From: Streptomyces dengpaensis
GTDB lineage: Bacteria; Actinomycetota; Actinomycetes; Streptomycetales; Streptomycetaceae
Assembly: GCF_002946835.1 (NCBI RefSeq)
Contig: NZ_CP026652.1
Span: forward strand, 6,758,001-6,822,000
Direction of reading: 5' to 3'
Length of the DNA stretch: 64,000 bases
Shown piece by piece: positions 1-9,866 of this stretch. Position numbers and translations under genes: made by a program. The notes beneath the pieces are model-generated. The model had not been told where the DNA came from and searched no databases. It saw nothing but the letters and a program-made list of their open reading frames with translations. Numbering within the stretch: the stretch's first letter is position 1; every line of letters starts with the position of its first letter.

Positions 1-1789
<1,789 letters not shown>

Positions 1790-1793
<4 letters not shown>

Positions 1794-3316
1794 GCGGGCG
1801 CTCCCGGTGGGATGAAGGGCAGTCCTGACGGCGCGCCCGACTCGATGAGCCGCCACAGCGCGTCCGTGTCCGCGTGTTCCTCGATCAGATCGCCGAGCCG
1901 GTCCAGCTGCTCCTCGCGCAGCACCGCGAACGACGTGTCGGCGGCCGGCACGAAACGACGGCCCGCGGCGGCCGCCACCTCGCGCAGGAAGGCGCGCCGG
2001 AATCCGTCCGACTCCAGCGAGCCGTGCCAGTGCGTGCCCCAGGTCTGGCCGACCCGGCAGCCGTCCAAGAAGGGTTCTCCACCTACGACTTCGGCGACCC
2101 CGTGGTGGATCTCGTACCCCTCGACCCGCTCGCCGAGCGCCTCGCCGACGGGCCGGGTGAGGGTCTTCTCCCGCGCGAACCGCACCCGCACGGGCAGGAT
2201 CCCGAGCCCGTCCACATGCCCCTCGCGGCTCTCGACCTCGTCCTCGATGTGCTCGCCGAGGACCTGGAAGCCACCGCAGATGCCGAGGACGGGCCGGCCT
2301 TCCCGGGCCCTTCGGACGAGGGCCTCGGCGAGCCCGCGTTCGCGCAGCCACTCCAGCGCCTTCACCGTCCCCCGGGTCCCCGGAACGATGACAAGATCGG
2401 CGTCGGCCAGCTCCTCGGGCCGGTCCACGAACCGTACGACGACGCCCGGTTCGGCGGCGAGCGCGTCCACGTCCGTGAAGTTGGACATGAGGGGAATCGC
2501 GCAGACGGCGACGCGCAGCACATCCTCGCCGACGGGCGCGGCGACGGCCGATTCCCGGACCGTCCCCCGCAGGGCTGTGTTTGATGTGAAAGAGGGCCGC
2601 AGCCCGTCCTCCTCGTCGATCCCGAGGCCGTGCTGGAAGGGGAGCACCCCGTACGTACGGCGTCCTGTCAGGTTGTCGAGCATGTCGAGGCCGGGCTCCA
2701 GCAGGGACACGTCGCCGCGGAACTTGTTGACGAGGAAGCCGGCGACGAGCTCCTGGTCCTCGCGCGACAGCAGCGCGACGGTCCCGAAGAACGAGGCGAA
2801 CACGCCCCCGCGGTCGATGTCGCCCACGACGAGCACCGGGAGCCGGGCATTCCTGGCGATCCCCATGTTCACGATGTCGGTGCGCCGCAGATTGATCTCG
2901 GCAGGGCTGCCGGCCCCCTCACAGATCACCGCGTCATACGTGCCCCGCAACTCGGCGAGGCAGTCGAGGACGGTGCCGAGGAGCTGCTGCTGCCGCCCGC
3001 CGTGATACCCACGCGCACTCAGCTCGCCCACCGGCTTCCCCATGAGCACGACCTGACTGCTCCGCTCACTGCCCGGCTTGAGCAGCACAGGATTCATGAG
3101 CGCGGTCGGCTCCACGCGCGCGGCCTGCGCCTGCATGGCCTGGGCCCGCCCGATCTCGGCACCCTCAAGCGTGACGAACGAATTGAGGGACATGTTCTGC
3201 GCCTTGAAGGGCGCGACCTTGACCCCCTGCCGCACCAGCCACCGGCAGATCCCGGCGGTGACCACACTCTTGCCGGCATCGGAGGTGGTGCCGGCGACGA
3301 GCAGTCCGCCGCTCAT
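1790..3316 (-). CDS. cobQ: Cobyric acid synthase CobQ
   Basis: Glutamine-dependent amidotransferase that amidates side chains b, d, e and g of adenosylcobyrinic acid a,c-diamide to give cobyric acid. The protein has 508 residues, normal for the family. The N-terminal ATP-binding domain opens with GLLVAGTTSDAGKS and carries the CobQ signature FKAQNMSLNS; ICEGAGSPAEINLR follows at about residues 130-145. The C-terminal class I glutaminase domain has its nucleophile Cys in GICGGFQVLG and the His in GTHWHGSLE. The start overlaps the cbiB stop and the stop overlaps the cobN start (both ATGA), so the three genes form one coupled operon. Confidence 0.95.
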
Positions 3317-4260
3317 GACGTACGCCCCTTCCTGTTCATGAGCGCCCGCGCGGCGGCACTCACACCGAGGGCGAGCCAGCTGACGCGCCGGGACAGCCGT
3401 ACGGCCCGCTCGATGTCGTCGACGTGGACGGCGCGCCCTTCCCCGTTGAGCACGGGCCGGTGCTCGACGCGGCCCCCGTACGACAGCGTCCCGCCCAGCC
3501 GCACCCCGAGGGCCCCCGCGAACGAGGCCTCCACGGGCCCGGCGTTGGGGCTCGGATGGCGGTGGGCATCGTCACGCCAGGCACGCAGGGCCGCGCGCGG
3601 ATCACCGCCGGCTGCCGCCGTGAGGACGGCGGTGAGCCGGGCCCCCGGCCACCCGGCGAGGTCGTCGAGCCGGGCGGAAGCCCAGCCGTACCGCCGGTAC
3701 TTGGGGGACTTGTGCCCGACCATGGCGTCGAGCGTGTTCACCGCGCGAAAGGCGACGAGTCCGGGCACCCCGCCGACCGCACCCCACACCAAGGCCCCCA
3801 CCACGGCGTCGGAGGTGTTCTCGGCGACGGACTCGACGACGGCACGCGCGATCCCGTCGGCGTCGAGCGCCTGGGGGTCCCGCCCGCACAGGTGGGGCAG
3901 CCGCTCACGGGCCACTTCGACATCACCGGCCGCGAGCGCGCCACCGATCGCCCTGGCCTCCCGGCCCAGCGAAGTCCCTCCGACAACGGCCCACGTGGCG
4001 GCGGCGGTCAGCACGATGGAGGCGGTGCGAGAGCCGCGTACGCCACGGCCTGCCAGCGCGGCGAGCCCGGCGGCACCGCCCACGCACACGGCGGTGTGCA
4101 GCGCGCCCCACCCCCGGTGGTCCCGCCACAACACCCGTTCCACGGCACCAGCGGCCCGCCCGAACGCGGCGACCGGATGCCCCCGGCGAGGATCGCCGAG
4201 CAGCAGGTCACCGAGGAGGCCGGCGGCGGCGCCGTACGCGAAGTCGCGATCGGCACGCAT
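3313..4260 (-). CDS. cbiB: Adenosylcobinamide-phosphate synthase (CbiB/CobD)
   Basis: Integral membrane enzyme that joins (R)-1-amino-2-propanol phosphate to adenosylcobyric acid. It has 315 residues, hydrophobic throughout, with family motifs LLGDLLLGDPRRGHPV near the N-terminus, ESVAENTSDAVVGALVWGAV in the middle and AFRAVNTLDAMVGHKSPKYR after it. It is the first gene of the cobalamin operon, about 100 bp downstream of a cobalamin riboswitch, so repression by B12 is expected. No strong Shine-Dalgarno sequence is visible before the ATG. Its stop overlaps the cobQ start. In aerobic-pathway nomenclature the same enzyme is called CobD. Confidence 0.93.
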   Translation of the reverse strand: MRADRDFAYGAAAGLLGDLLLGDPRRGHPVAAFGRAAGAVERVLWRDHRGWGALHTAVCVGGAAGLAALAGRGVRGSRTASIVLTAAATWAVVGGTSLGREARAIGGALAAGDVEVARERLPHLCGRDPQALDADGIARAVVESVAENTSDAVVGALVWGAVGGVPGLVAFRAVNTLDAMVGHKSPKYRRYGWASARLDDLAGWPGARLTAVLTAAAGGDPRAALRAWRDDAHRHPSPNAGPVEASFAGALGVRLGGTLSYGGRVEHRPVLNGEGRAVHVDDIERAVRLSRRVSWLALGVSAAARALMNRKGRTS

Positions 4261-4364
4261 GGGTTCAGCCGACCGTCAGGTCAGGCACAACCGTCGTTCG
4301 GAAGTCATGGGCGCAGCCGCGCATGGCAATATGTCCTCACTCAGGGTGTCCACGCCCTGGTTCG

Positions 4365-4510
4365 ACGAGACCGGCGGCGAGAGTTCCTGGCTCCCGGGGA
4401 ACTTCGTTCCCCGGTGACAGTGGCGGGACCGCGCCGGATTCGCACCGGGCTTCCTCTCATTGCCGCCGTACTTGGCTCCGGAAGTCCACCACGGGGTTGG
4501 AAGACCCGTC
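4365..4510 (-). promoter_or_regulatory. Cobalamin riboswitch
   Basis: Read on the minus strand, the leader contains the conserved core GGTGCGAATCCGGCGC, then CCCGCCACTGT (about 4407-4446), a variable GC hairpin, and the B12-box-like AGCCAGGAACTCTC (about 4377-4390). These are the hallmark blocks of the adenosylcobalamin riboswitch. Downstream, an inverted repeat CAGGG...CCCTG at about 4342-4359 could act in the expression platform. It precedes cbiB and so should control the whole cbiB-cobQ-cobN operon. The boundaries are approximate. Confidence 0.9.
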
Positions 4511-4613
4511 AACTGGCTGTTGACCTGCACGGGGAGAGTGTGCCGAGGCCCACATCGCCGCCACTGCGACATCCCCACCGCGACCGCCGAGCCGCCCTGT
4601 GCAGGAACGCCGA

Positions 4614-4650
4614 CGGGCGGGTACGGGACGCGGCGTCCCGTACCCGCCCG
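4614..4650 (-). terminator. 16-bp perfect hairpin, terminator of the phosphate-transport operon
   Basis: Inverted repeat with 16-bp perfect arms (4614-4629 and 4635-4650) and a 5-nt loop, 29 bp after the stop of the small membrane protein gene. There is no U tract, as is common for Streptomyces terminators. It separates the phosphate operon from the cobalamin riboswitch downstream of it. Confidence 0.75.
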
Positions 4651-4678
4651 GCTGTCGAACCGTGCGGCGTCGTCCTTG

Positions 4679-4900
4679 TCAGGACACGATGATGAAGATC
4701 CCGTACGCCACCGCCGCCGCGCAGGCGGCGAAGCAGGCGTACGCGCCCGTGACCGCGAGGGTCGCCGAGCCGCCCGAGACGGACGCCGACTCGCGCTTGG
4801 AGAGTGCGACGATGCCGAGGGTGAACAGGCCGACGAGGGCCACGGTGCTGAGGAGGCTGACTCCGAAGACGGAGGCGAGGGCCTGCCAGTCGATGTGCAT
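4679..4900 (-). CDS. Small two-TM membrane protein in the PiT operon
   Basis: A 73-residue protein starting MHIDWQALASVFGVSLLSTV, with two predicted membrane helices (about residues 8-33 and 48-71) and a short basic loop (SKRES) between them. It lies 15 bp downstream of the phosphate permease on the same strand and ends just before a strong terminator, so the two form a bicistron. I do not recognise a characterised function. Its conserved position suggests an accessory role with the PiT permease, which is inference from context only. Confidence 0.8.
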   Translation of the reverse strand: MHIDWQALASVFGVSLLSTVALVGLFTLGIVALSKRESASVSGGSATLAVTGAYACFAACAAAVAYGIFIIVS

Positions 4901-4915
4901 GCTGTCGTTCGTTCC

Positions 4916-6160
4916 TTACACCGTGGCCGGGCTGGTGGGCTCCGCGTCCGGGGACGGGGACGGGGACGGGATCATGGTCTTCAGGCCGGCGACGGTGGCC
5001 GTCGGGCCGGCCGGCGGCGGGGTGACCGCCGCGACCCCGGTGGTGACGACGCCCGCGGGCTCGATGTCGTTGACATTGTCGACGGTGACCGGCTGGCGAC
5101 GGGAGAGCGTCCAGATGATTCCGGCGCCCGCCACCAGCAGCACGCCCGTGGCGATGATGCCCCACGTGCCCTGCTGGGTGAGGAACTCCGCGGAGGCACC
5201 GGCCAGACCGGCGGCCGGGAGGGTCAGGCCCCACGCGACGAACATCCGGGTCGCGGTCGACCAGCGGACGACACCGCCCTTGCGGCCGAGGCCCGAGCCC
5301 ATCACAGCGCCGGAGCAGACCTGGGTGGTGGAGAGCGAGAAGCCGATGTGGGAGGAGGCCAGGATGGCGCTCGCGGCGCTGGTCTGGGCGGCGAAGCCCT
5401 GCGGCGGCGCCAGGTCGGTGAGGCCCTTGCCCATCGTGCGGATGATGCGCCAGCCGCCCAGGTAGGTGCCGAGCGCGATGGCGATACCGGCCGAGACGAT
5501 GACCCACATCGGGGGGTTCGAGCCCGGGGCGATGACGCCGCCGGTGACCAGGGCGAGGGTGATGATGCCCATCGTCTTCTGGGCGTCGTTCGTGCCGTGG
5601 GCGAGGGAGACCAGGCCGGCGGAGGCGATCTGGCCCGCGCGGTAGCCCTTGGCGGTCGCCTTGTCCTCGACGCGCCCGCCGATCTTGTACGTCAGCCGGG
5701 TGGCGAGCATCGCGGCGAGTCCGGCCACGATGGGCGCGGCGACCGCGGGGATCAGCACCTTGGTGATGACGGTCGAGCCGTTCACCGACGACCAGCCGGC
5801 CGACATGACGGCGGCGCCGATCAGGCCACCGAAGAGGGCGTGGGAGGAGCTGGAGGGCAGACCCAGGAGCCAGGTCAGCAGATTCCAGAGAATGGCGCCG
5901 ACGAGCGCCGCGAAGATCACTTCGGTGCGTATGCCCGCTTCGTCGATGATGCCGCCGGAGATCGTCTTGGCGACCTCCACGGAGAGGAACGCGCCGACCA
6001 GGTTCAGCACGGCGGACATGGCCACCGCCGTCTTGGGCTTCAGAGCGCCGGTCGAGATGGTCGTCGCCATCGCGTTGGCAGTGTCGTGGAAACCGTTCGT
6101 GAAATCGAACACGAGAGCGGTGACGATCACGATTCCAAGGAGGAGCGTGATGTGTTCCAT
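4916..6160 (-). CDS. PiT-family low-affinity inorganic phosphate permease
   Basis: Membrane permease of 414 residues, presumably coupling phosphate uptake to the ion gradient. The PiT signatures are clear: DFTNGFHDTANAMATTISTG at residues 19-38 and the related internal repeat SLAHGTNDAQKTMGIITLAL in the second half. About ten transmembrane helices are expected. A PHO box lies just upstream (6208-6229), so PhoP control under phosphate limitation is likely; it probably corresponds to the gene called pitH2 in S. coelicolor, which is recollection and not verified. The C-terminus is Pro/Ser-rich and variable. Confidence 0.93.
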   Translation of the reverse strand: MEHITLLLGIVIVTALVFDFTNGFHDTANAMATTISTGALKPKTAVAMSAVLNLVGAFLSVEVAKTISGGIIDEAGIRTEVIFAALVGAILWNLLTWLLGLPSSSSHALFGGLIGAAVMSAGWSSVNGSTVITKVLIPAVAAPIVAGLAAMLATRLTYKIGGRVEDKATAKGYRAGQIASAGLVSLAHGTNDAQKTMGIITLALVTGGVIAPGSNPPMWVIVSAGIAIALGTYLGGWRIIRTMGKGLTDLAPPQGFAAQTSAASAILASSHIGFSLSTTQVCSGAVMGSGLGRKGGVVRWSTATRMFVAWGLTLPAAGLAGASAEFLTQQGTWGIIATGVLLVAGAGIIWTLSRRQPVTVDNVNDIEPAGVVTTGVAAVTPPPAGPTATVAGLKTMIPSPSPSPDAEPTSPATV

Positions 6161-6207
6161 TTACCCAGGCTTCTATTGGACGTCAGTGGCGAGTGGACCG
6201 TAGGCAA

Positions 6208-6229
6208 CCTGGGTGAACGAAAGATGAAC
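6208..6229 (-). promoter_or_regulatory. PHO box (two 11-nt direct repeats)
   Basis: On the minus strand the sequence is GTTCATCTTTC followed immediately by GTTCACCCAGG. This is the GTTCAYYY direct-repeat pair with 11-nt phase bound by PhoP in Streptomyces. It lies 48 bp upstream of the phosphate permease start, the expected position for PhoP control. Confidence 0.82.
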
Positions 6230-6259
6230 TGACGGGGTACTTGGGGTGTCTCAAACGGT

Positions 6260-6294
6260 GGACCGCCCCTCGGTTTGCACTGGAGGGGCGGTCC
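6260..6294 (-). terminator. Terminator of the GH25 gene
   Basis: Perfect 12-bp arms (6260-6271 and 6283-6294) with an 11-nt loop, about 45 bp past the stop of the lysozyme gene and just before the phosphate permease promoter. It insulates the two leftward genes. Confidence 0.7.
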
Positions 6295-6339
6295 GGGAGG
6301 TTCGAACGGAGTCGGAATGTCGGGCTCCGCTTCCATTCT

Positions 6340-7089
6340 CTAGCCGCGCGCGAGCCTCTTGAGCTGGGCCATGGATCCGTTGAAGAGGTTCTGGTCACCC
6401 GGCAGGCTGCCGCTGTTGTCGTACTGCCAGAACGTCCAGTACGACCAGCCGGCGGGCAGTGCGCCCGCGTTCGCCGAGTCGTAGCGGGCGAGCCACAGAG
6501 AGTGGGTCCCGGCGAAGGCGCGACTGCCCCCGGTGCAGTTGTTCCACCAGTGGGTGGTCGTGTAGATCACCGGGCGGCGGCCGGTCTGGCGCTTGACCTC
6601 GTCACTGAACGCCTTGATCCAGCTCACCATCTTGGCTTTGCTCAGGCCGTAGCACTTGCGCTTGCTGTACGGGTTGTACTCGATGTCCAGCGCGGGCGGC
6701 AGCGTCCAGCCGTCCGCGCGCCAGGCGCCGCCGTTGCGCACGAAGTACCTGGCCTGGGTGGCGCCGGACGACTTGTCCGGCAGCGCGAAGTGATAGGCGC
6801 CACGGATCATGCCCACGTTGCGCGCGCCGTTGTACTGCTGGCTGTAGTACGGATTGCGGTACGTGTGGGACTCGGTCGCCTTGACGTAGGCGAACCGGGC
6901 GCCCTTTGCTTTCGCGCTCTGCCAATTGACGTTCTTCTGGTGTGAGGAGACGTCATGCCCCTTGGGCTTGCTCGCCGCGGAGACCGGAACCGTGGCGAGA
7001 ACGGTCCCCCCGGCGGTGAGCGCCCCCACGACAGCGGTTGCCACTATGACGTGGGCACGACGACGGAACGGTTTGTGGTCATGGGCCAC
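6340..7089 (-). CDS. Secreted GH25 (N,O-diacetylmuramidase-type) lysozyme
   Basis: Cleaves the MurNAc-GlcNAc bond of peptidoglycan outside the cell. The preferred start is GTG at 7089, preceded by a run of six G, giving 249 residues; a start at 7173 is also open but lacks a good ribosome site. The N-terminus (AHDHKPFRRRAHVIVATAVV) is a signal peptide ending near PVSAA. The GH25 domain follows: GHDVSSHQ with the first catalytic Asp, FAYVKATES, GAYHFA, and PPALDIEYN with the catalytic D-x-E, then WLARYD and WQYD near the end. Probable role in wall turnover or growth competition. It appears monocistronic. Confidence 0.88.
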   Translation of the reverse strand: MAHDHKPFRRRAHVIVATAVVGALTAGGTVLATVPVSAASKPKGHDVSSHQKNVNWQSAKAKGARFAYVKATESHTYRNPYYSQQYNGARNVGMIRGAYHFALPDKSSGATQARYFVRNGGAWRADGWTLPPALDIEYNPYSKRKCYGLSKAKMVSWIKAFSDEVKRQTGRRPVIYTTTHWWNNCTGGSRAFAGTHSLWLARYDSANAGALPAGWSYWTFWQYDNSGSLPGDQNLFNGSMAQLKRLARG

Positions 7090-7209
7090 ATTTCCCCCCG
7101 GAATGGCGACGTGCATGACAAATCCCACAGAGGCTACTGGAAGATCAGTGCATGCCCGTCGATCGCAAGCCAACCGGCGGTAGAGGGGGATTTATGTGGA
7201 TATGCGACC

Positions 7210-7238
7210 TTACCGATGCTCGGGTTCCGGCCTAAAAT
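7210..7238 (+). promoter_or_regulatory. Sigma-70-like promoter of the class II aldolase gene
   Basis: TTACCG (7210-7215), a 17-nt spacer, then TAAAAT (7233-7238), which is unusually AT-rich for this genome. The predicted +1 is near 7245, about 40 nt upstream of the ATG at 7286. Confidence 0.55.
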
Positions 7239-7285
7239 GCCCTCGCCTGCGGCGCGTTGACGTCCCCGCCTGGCAGGATCGCGGC

Positions 7286-7999
7286 ATGGCTGAGCAGCGG
7301 CGGGACGCACGGGACGTACGGGAGGACGCACAGGTGGAGCCCGAGCGGGACGGGTGGGACGCGGTGGAGCGGGCCTGGGGCGAGCTCGTCGCGACCGCCC
7401 GCCGGACGGTGGCCGACGGGCTGGTCGTCGGCACGTCGGGCAACGTGTCCGTCCGCGTGGGTGACACCGTCCTGGTCACGCCGACGGGGGTGCCGTACGA
7501 CCGGCTGGCGCCGGACGACGCGGTCGGTGTGGACCTCGATGGCCGGCAGGTGCTCGGTTCGCTTCTTCCGACCAGCGAATTGCCGATGCATCTCGCGATC
7601 TACCGTGCGACCGACGCGCGCGCCGTCGTCCACACCCACGCCGCACACGCGACGGCCGTCTCGACGCTCGTCGCGGAGCTCCCGCTGATTCACTACATGG
7701 CGGGTGCCCTCGGCGGGCCGGTCCGTGTTGCCCCGTATGCGACATACGGCACCCCGGAGTTGGCCGAGAACATGCTCCAGGCGCTCACCGACCGCACCGC
7801 CTGCCTTCTCCAGAACCACGGCACCATCGCCTACGGGGCGTCCCTCTCCCAGGCCTACGACCGCACAGCCCAGCTGGAATGGATGTCCCGAGTCTGGCTC
7901 CTCTCCTCCTCCGTCCCGGGCCTCACCCCCCACCTGCTGTCCCCCGACCAACTCCAGGAAGCGGGCACCCGCCTCCGCTCCTACGGCCAGAAGAACTAG
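7286..7999 (+). CDS. Class II aldolase/adducin family protein (FucA-like)
   Basis: Zinc-dependent aldolase fold of 237 residues. The ATG at 7286 is chosen because AGGAT lies just upstream; the frame stays open further upstream. Features of the L-fuculose-phosphate aldolase/L-ribulose-phosphate epimerase superfamily are GNVSVRVGDTVLVTPTGVPY, the acidic PTSELPMHLAIY, the metal pair VVHTHAAHATA, and LLQNHGTIAYG carrying the third His. The substrate cannot be read from sequence, because the family also includes methylthioribulose-phosphate dehydratase. It is followed by its own terminator and no partner genes are adjacent. Confidence 0.85.
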   Translation: MAEQRRDARDVREDAQVEPERDGWDAVERAWGELVATARRTVADGLVVGTSGNVSVRVGDTVLVTPTGVPYDRLAPDDAVGVDLDGRQVLGSLLPTSELPMHLAIYRATDARAVVHTHAAHATAVSTLVAELPLIHYMAGALGGPVRVAPYATYGTPELAENMLQALTDRTACLLQNHGTIAYGASLSQAYDRTAQLEWMSRVWLLSSSVPGLTPHLLSPDQLQEAGTRLRSYGQKN

Positions 8000-8028
8000 C
8001 CACTCCGCTGCGAGTGGGGCTGTTTTTC
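8000..8028 (+). terminator. Intrinsic terminator of the aldolase gene, embedded in a dispersed repeat
   Basis: CCACTC (8000-8005), CGCTGC loop, GAGTGG (8012-8017), then GGCTGTTTTTCG with a T5 run. It begins at the base after the stop codon. The same loop and T run recur at 49213-49240 with a different stem. Confidence 0.7.
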
Positions 8029-8130
8029 GCCCCCTCCGCCCCTACCCATCCCGTACCTGGGGGCTGCCGCCCCCAGACCCCCGCTTCGGCCTGAACGGCC
8101 TCGTCCTCAAACGCCGGACGGGCTGAAAGC
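8000..8130 (+). repeat. Terminator-associated dispersed repeat, copy A
   Basis: Shares long blocks with copy B (49208-49420) and, inverted, with copy C (23333-23441). The blocks are TGTTTTTCGCCCCCTCCGCC, CTGGGGGCTGCCGCCCCCAG and ACGGCCTCGTCCTCAAACGC. The last block (CGCCGGACGGGCTGAAA) is reiterated in degenerate form up to about 8300. This type of intergenic repeat is common in Streptomyces genomes. Confidence 0.75.
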
Positions 8131-8310
8131 ACCTTCGCCGGGCGGGGTGGAGGGTGCGGCGGGGTGGGTGGGAGAGGCGGAGGAGCGGGGTGGGTGGGGG
8201 TGTGCCTCGTTGCCACGTCCTCGAACGCCGGACGGGCCGAGAGGCTTCGCCGGGCGGGCGGAGGGGCTTCGCCGTGCGGGCTGAAACCACCTTCGCCGGG
8301 CGGGGTGTGG

Positions 8311-8490
8311 AGGTGGCCCGCCCCCACGCACCCGCAGTCGCCAGCGCGCGGGAGGGGCCGTGCCGGTACATCACATGCCCGTCGCCCCGTTCGGATCTGG
8401 AGAGGGTTTCTGTATTCCCACGTCTGATCCACCGGCCACGACGGGCGGATGTACCGGCACGGCCCCGACCCACCCACCGGCAGCAGGCGA
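8311..8490 (+). repeat. Long-hairpin dispersed repeat, copy A
   Basis: About 170 bp nearly identical to 49433-49610. It contains perfect 19-bp inverted arms, GGGGCCGTGCCGGTACATC at 8354-8372 and its complement at 8448-8466, with further complementary stretches (GCCCGTCG/CGACGGGC) inside. It fills most of the gap before the alpha/beta hydrolase gene. The rest of 8130-8550 is degenerate repeat; I see no gene in it. Confidence 0.8.
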
Positions 8491-8550
8491 TCCGCAAGCA
8501 GGGCCCCGCCCCCACTGGCCGACAGCGGGCTCCCCCGGGAGACTGGACCC

Positions 8551-9687
8551 GTGCGCAGGATCAGAGCCGCCGTCACAGCCGCCGCCGCAACCGTCACCGC
8601 AGCCATAGCCGCGGGCGCAGCCTCCGTTGCGGCAGGCCGCCTCGCCAGCGACGCCGCGCTCAAGGCGGCGCCCGGCAAACCCCTGCCCACGGAACCCCGG
8701 CTCACCGTCCACGGCGCGACGGCGGGCGGGGTCGCCCTCACCCGGCACCTGGCCTCCCAACGCCCAGGCACCTACGGCCTCGCCGGCGACGCCTGCCACG
8801 CGATCGTCGGCCCGGTCATGAACACCGCCCACTCCGTCGACACGGTCGTACGCCGCCTGGAACGCGTCACCCACGGCTCCCTGGAACCCGGCGACAAGGT
8901 GTGGCTCACCCCGAACCTGCACATCGGCAACCCCAGCACGGCCCTGGGCCTCGACCACGCCGACGTCGACATCCCCGGTGAACTCGGCGTCCTGCCCGCC
9001 TGGTTCGTGCCCTCCGTCCGCGACACCTGGGTGATCACCGTGCACGGCCTGGGCGCCGCCCGGGAGCACCCGATGAACGTGATGGGGTTCCTGAACCGCC
9101 ACCACTTCCCCGTACTCGACCTCGCCTACCGCGGCGACCTCGGCGCCCCCCGCCCCCAGGACGGCCTCAGCCATCTCGGTGAGACCGAGTGGCGCGACCT
9201 CGACGCGGCCATCCGGTACGCCGTGCGGTACGGCGCCGAGCAGGTCGTCCTGTACGGCTGGTCCACCGGCGCCACCATGGCCCTGCGCGCCGCCGCGCAC
9301 TCCGCCGTGCGCGAGCGGATCTCCGGCCTCGTCCTGGACTCGCCCGTCCTCGAGTGGGAGACCACGCTGCGCGCCCTCGCCTCGGCCCGCCACACCCCCA
9401 GCGTCCTGCTGCCTCTCGCGGTGCGCGCCGCGAGAGGCCGTACCGGCCTGCACGGCGACCGCATCGAGAACGCCGCGCACCCCGAGCACCTCACGGTGCC
9501 GACCCTCGTGCTGCACGGCCCGGACGACACGATCGCCCCCTGGGCAGCCTCACGCCGCCTCGCCGACCGCCGCCCGGACCTGGTCACCCTGCACACGGTC
9601 CCGAACGCCCCCCACGGCGCCATGTGGAACGCCGACCCGGACGGCTACGAAGAGGCCCTGCGCCGCTTCCTCACCCCCTTGATGTAG
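8551..9687 (+). CDS. Alpha/beta hydrolase with N-terminal membrane anchor or signal
   Basis: Serine hydrolase of 378 residues. GTG at 8551 is chosen because GGGAGA lies about 8 nt upstream and an Ala-rich hydrophobic segment (RRIRAAVTAAAATVTAAIAA) follows it; a longer reading frame starts inside the upstream repeat and is judged spurious. The hydrolase core holds ITVHGLGAAREHPMNVM, the nucleophile elbow GWSTG with Ser238, LVLDSPVLEWE, the probable acid in LHGPDDTIAP and the His in NAPHGAMWN. Substrate unknown. The extracytoplasmic face of the membrane is the likely location. Confidence 0.82.
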   Translation: MRRIRAAVTAAAATVTAAIAAGAASVAAGRLASDAALKAAPGKPLPTEPRLTVHGATAGGVALTRHLASQRPGTYGLAGDACHAIVGPVMNTAHSVDTVVRRLERVTHGSLEPGDKVWLTPNLHIGNPSTALGLDHADVDIPGELGVLPAWFVPSVRDTWVITVHGLGAAREHPMNVMGFLNRHHFPVLDLAYRGDLGAPRPQDGLSHLGETEWRDLDAAIRYAVRYGAEQVVLYGWSTGATMALRAAAHSAVRERISGLVLDSPVLEWETTLRALASARHTPSVLLPLAVRAARGRTGLHGDRIENAAHPEHLTVPTLVLHGPDDTIAPWAASRRLADRRPDLVTLHTVPNAPHGAMWNADPDGYEEALRRFLTPLM

Positions 9688-9717
9688 CCCCCGAACCCCC
9701 TTGATGTAGCCCCCGAG
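9674..9717 (+). repeat. 22-bp tandem duplication over the hydrolase stop codon
   Basis: Two 22-bp units (9674-9695 and 9696-9717) differ only at the last base. Each contains CCCTTGATGTAG, so the last codons and the stop are duplicated. This looks like a recent slippage event. Confidence 0.75.
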
Positions 9718-9866
9718 CGCCCCCTTCCGGTTCCGCCCCGGACAACTCTCGCGATGGCACCTTCCTGCGTGTCGGGCGCCCGCGGAACCCTGTGCTCCGA
9801 CCACCCCCATCGCCCCCCGTGACATTCCGTTTGGGTTTTCGGACCGTCAACCGGAAGACTGCACCC

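Noticed and set aside
4276..4578. Small leftward frame covering the cobalamin riboswitch region
   Set aside because: The sequence shows the conserved riboswitch core instead; no ribosome site or family resemblance.
8154..8981. Reading frames starting in the dispersed repeats at 8.1-8.5 kb and 49.1-49.6 kb
   Set aside because: They are built from repeat sequence, have Arg/Pro-rich translations and no ribosome sites; the adjacent genes are better started downstream.
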